A DNA stretch of 32,347 nt from contig JAFSAW010000005.1 in assembly GCA_017442085.1 (NCBI GenBank), positions 1 to 32,347 of the forward strand, in the 5' to 3' direction. Positions 15,749 to 22,969 of this stretch are shown here, piece by piece. The notes beneath the pieces were generated by a model. The model searched no databases and was not told the origin of the DNA. It saw only the letters and a list, made by a program, of their open reading frames with translations. The DNA comes from Oscillospiraceae bacterium (GTDB lineage Bacteria > Bacillota > Clostridia > Oscillospirales > Ruminococcaceae). A program made the translations under genes and the position numbers. The stretch's first letter is position 1. Each line of letters opens with the position of its first letter.

Positions 15749-17032
15749 TTAGCCGTTAGCAAGAGCATATTCAGCTGCCCAACCGTCAACGAAGTTTTTA
15801 ACTACTACTGCCCAGTTGTCGTCTGTCTGGTCTGCTGCATAAGCTGTAAGAGCGGAACCAACCATGTTTTTCCATTCTTCAGATGGCATTGTTGGGAAGT
15901 TCCAGCCAACTGGAGTTTTGCCTTCGGCGATCATAGCGTTAGCTTCCTGAACAAATTTGTTGTCTGCTTCGAGAGCTTTTGCGAATGGGATTACAAAGCC
16001 CATTTCTTTACACATACCGTTAAGACCTGTGTCGCTTGTTACACACCAGTTAAGGAATGCAAGTGTTGCGTCGATGTCAGCCTGGGAAGCCTGGCTGTTT
16101 ACGCACCAGTAGTTTTCGGAGCCTGTGCAGAGACCCTGGTTAGCTTCGTCGCCAACACCGATGTACAATGGAATCATTGTAAGATCGTCGATGATAGCTG
16201 CGAGGTCGCCAGCTGCCCATGTACCGTTCTGGTAGAATACAGCTTTGCCTTCGATCATTTCTGCTACAGCGTCGTTACCTGTTTTGCCTGCGAGTTCAGC
16301 TGGATCACATGTTGCATTGTTGATGTAGAGATTCCAGATGTCTCTGTAGTTGTCAAGGTATGTGCCTTTGATTGTGCCTGGTGTGATACCTTCTGTTGCA
16401 TATTCAAATGTAAGTGGAAGGTTTGCAAGGTGTGTTTTGAATCTCCAGTCGGAAGAGCCGTCCATACCTGCGGAAGAGAATGCTGCAAAGCCGAGTTCTT
16501 CGCTGCGAGCTGTGATGTCTTCAGCAACTTCTTTAAGTTTTGCGAAGCTGTTGATTTCTTCTGCTGTGTAGCCAGCAGCTTCAAGAAGTTTTGTGTTTGC
16601 AATGATACCGTATGTTTCTACAACATAAGCAAGACCGTAAACTTTGCCGTCTTCGATAAGAGCAAAGTCATCGCCTTTAAGCTGTGCATAAACATCGGAA
16701 CCTGCGAGGTCGTAGCAGTAGTCTTTCCAGTTAGCAAGACCTACAGGGCCGTTAACCTGGAAGAGTGTTGGAGCTTCGTCTTTGCCCATTTCTGCCATAA
16801 GTGTTGTTTCGTATTCACCGGAAGCAGCTGTAACAACTGTTACAGGAACACCTGTTTCTTCTGTGTATGCTGCAGCAAGAGCCTGCCACTGAGCATCCTG
16901 TTCTGGTTTGAAGTTGAGGTAGTAAACAGAACCTGTTTCGCCTTCAGCTTCTGGTGCTGGTTCACTGGAGCCGCAAGCTACCATAGAAAGAGCCATTGCG
17001 CCAGCGAGAAGCATAGCCAATAATTTTTTCAT
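15749..17032 (-). CDS. Extracellular sugar-binding lipoprotein, maltodextrin type
   Basis: Solute-binding protein (427 aa) of the CUT1 family 1 type. A lipoprotein signal peptide MKKLLAMLLAGAMALSMVAC ends at the lipidated Cys20, with a Ser/acid-rich linker after it. The mature part has typical features such as QWQALAAAYTEETGVPVTVVTA, TLFQVNGPVGLANW and KAVFYQNGTWAAGDL. The in-frame ATG further upstream is rejected because CAGGAGG lies just ahead of MKKLL at the right spacing. It is the first gene of the operon, behind a promoter and an 18-bp operator. Context with malQ supports maltodextrin or another alpha-glucan as ligand; the ligand is not readable from motifs. Confidence 0.93.
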   Translation of the reverse strand: MKKLLAMLLAGAMALSMVACGSSEPAPEAEGETGSVYYLNFKPEQDAQWQALAAAYTEETGVPVTVVTAASGEYETTLMAEMGKDEAPTLFQVNGPVGLANWKDYCYDLAGSDVYAQLKGDDFALIEDGKVYGLAYVVETYGIIANTKLLEAAGYTAEEINSFAKLKEVAEDITARSEELGFAAFSSAGMDGSSDWRFKTHLANLPLTFEYATEGITPGTIKGTYLDNYRDIWNLYINNATCDPAELAGKTGNDAVAEMIEGKAVFYQNGTWAAGDLAAIIDDLTMIPLYIGVGDEANQGLCTGSENYWCVNSQASQADIDATLAFLNWCVTSDTGLNGMCKEMGFVIPFAKALEADNKFVQEANAMIAEGKTPVGWNFPTMPSEEWKNMVGSALTAYAADQTDDNWAVVVKNFVDGWAAEYALANG

Positions 17033-17078
17033 AATATATCCTCCTGTGTTTTTTGTGGGACACAATCCCTTTTATTTT

Positions 17079-17096
17079 ACTGGAAACGTTTCCAGT
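17079..17096 (-). promoter_or_regulatory. LacI-family operator (or catabolite-responsive element) of the maltodextrin operon
   Basis: A perfect 18-bp palindrome, ACTGGAAACGTTTCCAGT, lies about 9-26 bases past the predicted transcription start. The core TGGAAACGTTTCCA fits LacI-family sites and also resembles the CcpA cre consensus, so either the operon's own LacI regulator, CcpA or both may bind. Confidence 0.85.
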
Positions 17097-17111
17097 TTTA
17101 TTACATTAAAT

Positions 17112-17140
17112 AGTTTATTACTTTTTAACCAATATTTCAA
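17112..17140 (-). promoter_or_regulatory. Promoter of the maltodextrin operon
   Basis: On the minus strand TTGAAA (17140-17135) and TAAACT (17117-17112) are separated by 17 bases, just upstream of the palindromic operator. Confidence 0.6.
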
Positions 17141-17283
17141 GATGATTTTATAACAAATTACAAAAATGGCTGAGTTGACAAAATGTTTTTTGGATTTTTG
17201 TGCAAAACAGAGATTAAATATTACAAAATAGTGTCAAAAAGTCCATATTTGCAGGATAATTACTGTGATAAACAGGCTTTCTG
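17141..17283. other. Divergent intergenic AT-rich stretch
   Basis: The remainder of the region between the divergent maltodextrin operon and the DUF624-like gene is AT-rich. I see no further gene, strong hairpin or second copy of the 18-bp operator. Confidence 0.5.
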
Positions 17284-17312
17284 TTGCAAAAAAGTCGGGA
17301 TTTGGTTATAGT
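17284..17312 (+). promoter_or_regulatory. Promoter of the DUF624-like gene
   Basis: TTGCAA (17284-17289) and TATAGT (17307-17312) with a 17-base spacer precede the gene by about 45 bases. Confidence 0.55.
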
Positions 17313-17355
17313 ATATTATGTATAGATATGTAAATTAAGCAGTGGAGGATTGCAG

Positions 17356-18057
17356 GTGCAAAAACAGTTTGACAACAATAATTTTGAAACAGATGCAGAA
17401 ATGGCAAAAAAATATGCTTTCAGGGTGCGACTGAGGGAAGTGTTTACAGACGGGCTGTTTACACTTGCAAAATGGAATTTTCTGTTTGTGCTGTGCTGTC
17501 TGCCTGTGGTGACTATAGCCCCTGCTGCAGCGGCACTGCTCAACTGCACAAACCTGCAGGTTGTGGATGACCGTCCGCAGATAAACGCTTCAAAATGGTT
17601 TTTTGCATCATTCAAAGCTGCCTGCAGAAAAATATTTTTGCCGGGTATAATGTTTACTCTTGCAAACTTTGTGTTGGTTTTCGGGTTTGCTTTCTATCTT
17701 AAAATGACAGGAACAAGCTTTGTATATGTGCCCATGGCATCACTTTCGCTGCTTCTGCTGGTTCTGGTGTGGGCAGTTGCCATACACGCATTTCCGCTGG
17801 TGTTTGAAAGCACAGACTTTGATAATGGAACGGTTACAGTCAGCGAAAAAACTGTAGGTGAAGCAGTAAGGGAAGCAGTGCCGATGGTATTTGCAAAGGC
17901 AAAGGGAACATTGATTTCCGTTGTGCTTGGCATGGTGATTATTGCGGCACAGTTTCTGTTTATGCCTGCAAGCATACCTGTAATGCTGATTATAGGTTTT
18001 GCAGTGCCTGCACAGGCGGCGGCCCTTGCACATACCGAACCGGAAGTTATCGACTGA
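17356..18057 (+). CDS. DUF624-like (YesL-type) membrane protein
   Basis: Membrane protein of 233 aa with about four to five helices. A segment TLAKWNFLFVLCCLPVVTIAPAAAAL (about residues 37-62) matches the conserved W...LPVVTI.PA...L pattern of DUF624/YesL proteins as I remember it. The family is often encoded beside sugar ABC transporters, and here the gene is divergent from a maltodextrin importer. Its molecular role is unknown. I chose the GTG start (V-Q-K-Q-F) because GGAGG lies seven bases ahead; an in-frame TTG at 17350 would leave only one base between it and the Shine-Dalgarno sequence. Confidence 0.7.
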   Translation: MQKQFDNNNFETDAEMAKKYAFRVRLREVFTDGLFTLAKWNFLFVLCCLPVVTIAPAAAALLNCTNLQVVDDRPQINASKWFFASFKAACRKIFLPGIMFTLANFVLVFGFAFYLKMTGTSFVYVPMASLSLLLLVLVWAVAIHAFPLVFESTDFDNGTVTVSEKTVGEAVREAVPMVFAKAKGTLISVVLGMVIIAAQFLFMPASIPVMLIIGFAVPAQAAALAHTEPEVID

Positions 18058-18065
18058 TACGGTGT

Positions 18066-18096
18066 TTGACAATAAGCAGATAGTATACCTTATATA
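18066..18096 (+). promoter_or_regulatory. Possible promoter of the DUF2142-like gene
   Basis: A consensus TTGACA (18066-18071) begins eight bases after the previous stop; the best -10 (TATATA, 18091-18096) is at a long 19-base spacing, so the call is tentative. Confidence 0.4.
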
Positions 18097-18111
18097 TTAA
18101 GGCGGTAGAAT

Positions 18112-20331
18112 ATGAAGATTAAAAATTTGATTTATAAATTGAGACATTTTATTGCAATAGCGCTGATAGTGGCGGTAAGCCTGGGATGCTTTGCATGGAT
18201 AGAGGAAAACACAGTGGATGAAGCCACAGATTTGTGGCACAGGGAATTATACAGCGATTATTATAATACTGTTACAGAACCTATAGCGGGTAAGGATGGA
18301 TTGTATTATAACCTGTATATTCGTGATAACATAGATGTATATGGTATAAATCTATTATTCCATACTTATGGCCGCAGTTGCCAGGGGACAGTTTATGTTG
18401 ATCTGCTGGATACTGAAGGAAATCTGGTTGTTACATCTGAAGCAGACCTTTCTACTGTATATAATGACAACTTCAAAAGGTTTATGTTTGATAAGCGTAT
18501 TGACCGCAGTAATGAGATAAGGGAGTATATACTGCATGTATATTCTGACCCTGCAACAGAAGATGATGCAGTTGCACTGTGGCAGAGTTCGGTAACATGG
18601 GATACTTTGTACGGTAAGTACAAACCTATGACCATTGACGGGAAAGAGTATGATGGCGTGCTGGCGTGTCAGTACATAACCGAATATGTAAACGGTGAAA
18701 TTGCACCGTATTTCAGAATACTTTCTTTGGTTATGCTGGCATTTCTTATCGGTGCATATATAGTTGTATTTGTTTTAAAGGCAAAGGTACACAATGCCTT
18801 TATATTCCTTGCTCTTGGCCTTGGCTTTATCTTCAGCATATTCACTCCGCTTCGCGGGGCACCTGATGAATATACACATATGGGCATGAGCTACTATCAG
18901 TCCAATCTTATGATGGGCATAGAGGACAGCTATCAGGACGGCAAACTGCTGATGAGGGAATGTGACTACGGTGACACATATTACCCTGCAAGTTCCACAG
19001 CTTTTGAGCTTAAAGAAATTTACGACGGCCTTTTTAAATCCGACGAAGGCAAAACAGAGCTTATTCCTGTGTGGACCAGATGGTCAGAAGGGTATTTCCC
19101 GCCGCTTTACTGGGCACAGGCAGCAGGCATAACCATTGCCCGTCTGCTTGGAATGGGCAGGGTGCAGATGTATATCATGGGCCGTCTTGGCAACCTTGTG
19201 CTGTATACGGCGCTTGTATATTTTGCAATACGCCGTATGCCGTTTTTCAAAACTACAATGGCAGCGGTTGCCTTTACACCGATAGCAGTGCAGCTGGCGG
19301 CATCCTTCACCTATGATGCATTTGTTATAGGTATGTGCTTCCTGTTTACAGCTATTGTCATGGACCTGGCATACCGCAAGGAACGGGTGACGGCGGCTGA
19401 CACGGTAAAGCTGGTTGTTCTTTCGGCACTTATTGCTCCTGCAAAGGCGGTTTATGTGGCTATTGTTGCACTGGGGCTGATTATTCCGTGGAAAAAGTTT
19501 GGCAGCAAAAAGAAATACATTTTAAATATAGTGCTTATTCTGGCGGCATCCGCATCAATGTGGCTGGCGTTCAATCAGACCTTTATTGCTCAGGTTAAAG
19601 AAAGTCTGTTTCCGCAGACAGCGGCTGAGCAGCAGCTGACAGCTGAAGCCGCGGCAGAAGCAGAAAGCACAGCAGATACTGTAACAGTTGTGGCAGATGC
19701 GATTGTTACCGAAGTTGTAAGTGTTGAGGCGGCCGCCCAGGCAGAACCGACACCGCAGCCCACACCTGCCCCTGCACCGGAAGATGACCTGCTTGAAAAC
19801 GGTGACAGCAGATATCTGTTCTCGGCAGGATATATTCTCACTCACATTCCGCAGACTGTAAAACTGATTGTAAATACAATTCAGGACAATACGGCGTTGT
19901 ATATTTATCAGATATTCGGCGGTATACTTGGCGAAGTTATCCTTTCTCCTGTACACATCAACTGGCTGTTTGTAATGGCAGTTATGGTTATTGTATACCT
20001 GACCACACTTAAACAGCAGGAAGAAACACTGCAGTACAAAGGTGTGTCAAAATGGTGGGCTACTGTTGTTGCTCTTGGTGTTGTGGCATTGTTCTGCACT
20101 GCATGCATCACCTGGACACCTGTAAACTACGAAACTGTGTTTGGCATTCAGGGCAGATATTTTATTCCTGTGCTTCCGCTGCTGGTTATGGCATTGTCAG
20201 GAGAAAATATTACAATTAAAAAGAATATAGATAAAATACTGCTGTTTGCACTTGCAGTGGTAAATATCCTTATAATCCTTGACGGTTTTACCATTATTGC
20301 ACTTAATAACGATGTTATGTTCTATAAATAA
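18112..20331 (+). CDS. DUF2142-like polytopic membrane protein, putative glycosyltransferase
   Basis: This 739-aa membrane protein has an N-terminal helix (about 10-28), an extracytoplasmic domain of about 180 residues, then many transmembrane helices. The loop after the third helix reads TPLRGAPDEYTHMGMSYY (about residues 245-262). This is the P-DE--H motif of the DUF2142 family, which resembles GT-C glycosyltransferases acting in surface polysaccharide or teichoic acid decoration. An Ala/Glu-rich then Pro/Thr-rich low-complexity stretch of about 60 residues (around 505-565, including EPTPQPTPAPAPEDD) interrupts the helices and probably faces outside. GGCGG precedes the ATG. Acceptor and sugar are unknown. 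A terminator follows. Confidence 0.75.
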   Translation: MKIKNLIYKLRHFIAIALIVAVSLGCFAWIEENTVDEATDLWHRELYSDYYNTVTEPIAGKDGLYYNLYIRDNIDVYGINLLFHTYGRSCQGTVYVDLLDTEGNLVVTSEADLSTVYNDNFKRFMFDKRIDRSNEIREYILHVYSDPATEDDAVALWQSSVTWDTLYGKYKPMTIDGKEYDGVLACQYITEYVNGEIAPYFRILSLVMLAFLIGAYIVVFVLKAKVHNAFIFLALGLGFIFSIFTPLRGAPDEYTHMGMSYYQSNLMMGIEDSYQDGKLLMRECDYGDTYYPASSTAFELKEIYDGLFKSDEGKTELIPVWTRWSEGYFPPLYWAQAAGITIARLLGMGRVQMYIMGRLGNLVLYTALVYFAIRRMPFFKTTMAAVAFTPIAVQLAASFTYDAFVIGMCFLFTAIVMDLAYRKERVTAADTVKLVVLSALIAPAKAVYVAIVALGLIIPWKKFGSKKKYILNIVLILAASASMWLAFNQTFIAQVKESLFPQTAAEQQLTAEAAAEAESTADTVTVVADAIVTEVVSVEAAAQAEPTPQPTPAPAPEDDLLENGDSRYLFSAGYILTHIPQTVKLIVNTIQDNTALYIYQIFGGILGEVILSPVHINWLFVMAVMVIVYLTTLKQQEETLQYKGVSKWWATVVALGVVALFCTACITWTPVNYETVFGIQGRYFIPVLPLLVMALSGENITIKKNIDKILLFALAVVNILIILDGFTIIALNNDVMFYK

Positions 20332-20362
20332 TATTGGCTGGATAAATATCTGAAAAATAATA

Positions 20363-20402
20363 ATTCCCCTGCAGTATGACACTGCGGGGGAATATGTTTT
20401 TT
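20363..20402 (+). terminator. Rho-independent terminator after the DUF2142-like gene
   Basis: A 13-bp stem (ATTCCCCTGCAGT / ACTGCGGGGGAAT, one G-U pair, five-base loop) is followed by ATG and then TTTTTT. Confidence 0.82.
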
Positions 20403-20448
20403 ATGGAATATAAAACTTTTAAACCGGTGTAATCGGGTTAACGAAATA

Positions 20449-20527
20449 TGTCATTCTGAGGCATTTATGCCGAAGAATCTCTCGGTTTGATAAGACAAGG
20501 AGATTCTTTGCTGCGCTCAGAATGACA
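20449..20527. repeat. Palindromic repeat with 12-bp ends, copy A
   Basis: Terminal inverted repeats TGTCATTCTGAG and CTCAGAATGACA enclose a second pair AAGAATCTC / GAGATTCTT, so the element can fold into a long hairpin. The same 12-bp ends occur at 27200-27281. Similar ends are widespread in small REP/MITE-like repeats of bacteria (general knowledge). It lies between two convergent genes, where it could also terminate transcription from both sides. Confidence 0.85.
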
Positions 20528-20605
20528 GAATAACATCTTTGAAATGATATTTATATTTGTCCGTCTTGTTGTTAGCGTAATTTGATGTTATTGGTACCTT
20601 GACTG

Positions 20606-21304
20606 TCACATAAGCTGGCTTACAACATACTGTGCAACTGCAAGCCCTGCGATGTTTGGCGCAAAGGGGCAGCTGCCCGGGGCGTTGCGGCCGTTTGCGC
20701 TGTTTACCGCCTTGCTTTCAGGCGGGCGGGTGAAGAAAAGCGAGGTGTGCCCTGTGATGCCGCGTTTGCGCAGCTCCTGGCGCATAACCTTGCTTAAACC
20801 ACAGCCGTTGCCTGCGGTTTTTTCCACCTTGTCTATCACAAAACCTGTGCAGTTAAGGCGGTTGCCTGTGCCCATACTGGAGATAACGGGGATGTTTTCT
20901 CTGTGGCAGAATTCAATAAGGTCCAGCTTTGCCTTCACGCTGTCTATGGCGTCTATAACATAGTCAGGTTTTTCGTTTTTGATAAGCTGCAGATTGTCCT
21001 TTTCGATAAAAACGTTGTGCACGGTGATGTTTATATCCGGATTTATGCTTACAGCTCTTTCGGCGGCAACCTCTGTTTTGGGCCTGCCCACAGCGGCGCG
21101 GGTGGAGATAAGCTGACGGTTAAGGTTGGTTATGTCAACTGTGTCAAAATCAAAAATGGCTATGTTTTTAAAGCCGAAGCGCACAAGACCTTCCAAAGCT
21201 GCACCGCCGACACCGCCAACACCTATAATACATATTTTTTTGTCTGTAACCTTTTCAAAGCTGGCGTCGCCGACCACCATTCTGGTTCTTTGTGTGTATT
21301 CCAA
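20606..21304 (-). CDS. tcdA: tRNA threonylcarbamoyladenosine dehydratase (ThiF/E1-like)
   Basis: ThiF-superfamily enzyme that uses ATP to cyclise t6A37 in ANN-decoding tRNAs to ct6A. The nucleotide-binding motif IIGVGGVGGAALEGL, then IFDFDTVDITNLNRQ and the DAIDSVKAKL segment are those of the TcdA/CsdL/YrvM group. The C-terminal half contains GNRLNCTGF and MRQELRKRGI. The likely start is TTG at 21304 (LEYTQRTRMVVGDASF), preceded by GGCGGTGA, giving 232 aa. The frame remains open to an ATG at 21403 and would add a strongly hydrophobic N-terminal segment, but that ATG has no ribosome site. In Bacillus subtilis the homologue yrvM lies next to a 6S RNA gene; a candidate structured RNA lies upstream here too. 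Confidence 0.9.
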   Translation of the reverse strand: MEYTQRTRMVVGDASFEKVTDKKICIIGVGGVGGAALEGLVRFGFKNIAIFDFDTVDITNLNRQLISTRAAVGRPKTEVAAERAVSINPDINITVHNVFIEKDNLQLIKNEKPDYVIDAIDSVKAKLDLIEFCHRENIPVISSMGTGNRLNCTGFVIDKVEKTAGNGCGLSKVMRQELRKRGITGHTSLFFTRPPESKAVNSANGRNAPGSCPFAPNIAGLAVAQYVVSQLM

Positions 21305-21409
21305 AAAATCACCGCCAATCAAAAAATAATGCTTTAAGGCATAAAAAATCCAAAAGTTGATTAAAATAAAAATAAAAACTCCCGCCAAGCCGTATACGGT
21401 CATATTAAA

Positions 21410-21583
21410 ACCCGGCTTTTAACAGCAAGGTTGGATATGTTCTGCCGACGCTTCACGCTCCCTTCTTCCCCGGTGGGGGAGGTCTGCAATTCCCGTCAGG
21501 ACAAGAACTTCCGATTAATATAAGTGTAGGATTAAAAACAACCGCATTTTATCGCACAAGGCAGGAGATCTTAACTTATCTGT
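21410..21583 (-). ncRNA. ssrS: Candidate structured RNA, possibly 6S RNA
   Basis: This stretch of about 175 bases between the DUF1292 gene and tcdA is highly self-complementary. Visible stems on the minus strand are CTGACG/CGTCGG, GTTCT/AGAAC, CTCCC/GGGAG and an outer GGTTG/CAACC, giving a rod with an AT-rich internal bulge. It has its own promoter (21590-21619). Length, rod-like shape and position beside tcdA match 6S RNA, which in B. subtilis (bsrA) lies next to yrvM, the tcdA homologue. I could not confirm conserved 6S sequence blocks, and the ends are approximate. Confidence 0.38.
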
Positions 21584-21589
21584 GTTGCT

Positions 21590-21619
21590 ATTTTATGCAG
21601 AAAGAAATAAATTATTCAA
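21590..21619 (-). promoter_or_regulatory. Promoter upstream of the candidate 6S-like RNA/tcdA
   Basis: On the minus strand, TTGAAT (21619-21614) and TAAAAT (21595-21590) are separated by 18 bases. The -35 box overlaps the stop codon of the upstream DUF1292 gene. Confidence 0.5.
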
Positions 21620-21944
21620 AATTGCCCTTTTCTATTTCTTCCATCATTTTTTCGTATCTTTTTTCAAAGATACCGCTGATAGCATAATATTCTTCGTCGT
21701 CTTCCACAACGTCAAAGGTTTCAAGCCCTTCTTCGTCTTCAGGACCTACGCGGAAAAACACAACGGTAGGGTCTTCTTTAAGGGCATCTTCAGGATTTTC
21801 AAAATAAGGAACAAGTGCAACATAGGCGTTGTCCTTATATTCAAAATGGTCCATAATTTCAAAAGAATGTGGGTTGTTATCTTCGTCAACAAGTGTGATG
21901 ATATCAGCCATATATTCTTCATTTATATTTTTATTGTCTGGCAT
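21612..21944 (-). CDS. DUF1292 family protein (YrzB-like)
   Basis: Small acidic cytosolic protein of 110 aa with the DUF1292 pattern: ITLVDEDNNPHSFEIMDHFEYKDNAYVALVP (split by variable residues) and a downstream VVFFRVG...EGLETFDVVEDDEEYYAI segment. The function is unknown. In many Firmicutes it is encoded next to UPF0297 (ireB) and ruvX. Here it stands alone, between a cyclophilin gene and the candidate 6S RNA. An AAGGAGG box six bases before the internal ATG sets this start; an upstream in-frame ATG would extend it without a ribosome site. Confidence 0.9.
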   Translation of the reverse strand: MPDNKNINEEYMADIITLVDEDNNPHSFEIMDHFEYKDNAYVALVPYFENPEDALKEDPTVVFFRVGPEDEEGLETFDVVEDDEEYYAISGIFEKRYEKMMEEIEKGNFE

Positions 21945-21987
21945 AATAAGCCTCCTTGGCTTTTTTGAGTTTAATTTTGTCATTAAT

Positions 21988-22016
21988 ATATTACAACATC
22001 TTGTAAAAACAGTCAA
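21988..22016 (-). promoter_or_regulatory. Promoter of the DUF1292 gene
   Basis: On the minus strand TTGACT (22016-22011) and TAATAT (21993-21988) are separated by exactly 17 bases. Confidence 0.6.
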
Positions 22017-22115
22017 CTGACCGCCAGCCAATTTTACACTTTTGCCATAAATTGCAGATATAATATATTAAAACTTACAATTTGAAAAAATATCATATAT
22101 TTTTAACCGTTTTTA

Positions 22116-22124
22116 TGCTATAAT
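22116..22124 (+). promoter_or_regulatory. Extended -10 promoter of the cyclophilin gene
   Basis: TGC directly before a perfect TATAAT (22119-22124) gives an extended -10 element about 50 bases ahead of the ATG; no clear -35 box is present. Confidence 0.5.
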
Positions 22125-22175
22125 AAATAAATATTGATAATGAATTATACAATTGACATAGATACCGAGGTTAAA

Positions 22176-22874
22176 ATGAAAAAAAGGATTTTTGCCCTTG
22201 CGGCGTGTATTGTTCTGGTCTGCAGTGCTCTGTGCGGCTGCGGACAGAAAAGCGTAAATCTTGCAAAGGTCGAGTCGGACGAAATTCAGTTTGCACAGCC
22301 TGCAGCAGGTGATACAGTTGCGACAATAAAAACAAATATGGGGGATATCAAAGTTGTGCTTTATCCAAAGCAGGCTCCACTTGCGGTGGAAAACTTTGTT
22401 ACCCACGCACAGGACGGATATTATAACGGGGTTATATTTCACCGCGTTATAGAAGATTTTGTCATACAGTCGGGCGATCCTGAAGGCACAGGCAACGGCG
22501 GCAACAGCATATGGGAGCTGCCTTTCAGCGATGAGTTCAGCGACAATCTGCACCATTACACAGGTGCACTGTCCATGGCAAACAGCGGCGAAGATACAAA
22601 CCGCAGCCAGTTTTTTATAGTTACGGCTTTGCCGAAAAGCATCACCGATGAAATTGCAGAGCTTATGACACAGGCAGGCTGGCGTGAAGAGATTGTAAAT
22701 GCCTACAAACAGGCGGGCGGCGCGCCAAATCTTGACTACCGCCACACTGTTTTCGGTCAGGTTTATGAAGGCCTGGAAATTGCCTTTGATATCAGCTATG
22801 TAAAAACAGACGAAAACGACAGACCAAAAGAAGATGTTGTTATCGAAACAATAGAAATATCGGTGATAGAATAA
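22176..22874 (+). CDS. Cyclophilin-type peptidyl-prolyl isomerase, lipoprotein
   Basis: A secreted, lipid-anchored proline isomerase of 232 aa that should assist folding outside the membrane. The signal peptide MKKRIFALAACIVLVCSALCGC ends at the lipobox Cys22. The cyclophilin domain shows ATIKTNMGDIKVVLYP, the active-site segment FHRVIEDFVIQSGDPEGTG (arginine in FHR) and GALSMANSGEDTNRSQFFI. An insertion of about 30 residues containing ITDEIAELMTQAG separates the QFFI strand from DYRHTVFGQV. I chose the start next to the signal peptide; the longer open frame adds a non-signal N-terminus. It is followed by the cardiolipin synthase gene after 95 bases. Confidence 0.92.
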   Translation: MKKRIFALAACIVLVCSALCGCGQKSVNLAKVESDEIQFAQPAAGDTVATIKTNMGDIKVVLYPKQAPLAVENFVTHAQDGYYNGVIFHRVIEDFVIQSGDPEGTGNGGNSIWELPFSDEFSDNLHHYTGALSMANSGEDTNRSQFFIVTALPKSITDEIAELMTQAGWREEIVNAYKQAGGAPNLDYRHTVFGQVYEGLEIAFDISYVKTDENDRPKEDVVIETIEISVIE

Positions 22875-22969
22875 TATCGGTTGTGCTTTTATGGCGGTGC
22901 TTGAAAAGGTGCCGCCGTTTCGGTTGAATTTATATACATTTTTGCAGAATACGAAAGAAGGCGCATTAG

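Noticed and set aside
21410..21583. SRP RNA, FMN or cobalamin riboswitch
   Set aside because: The GGAAGGAAGC-type SRP loop and the conserved FMN and cobalamin cores are absent.
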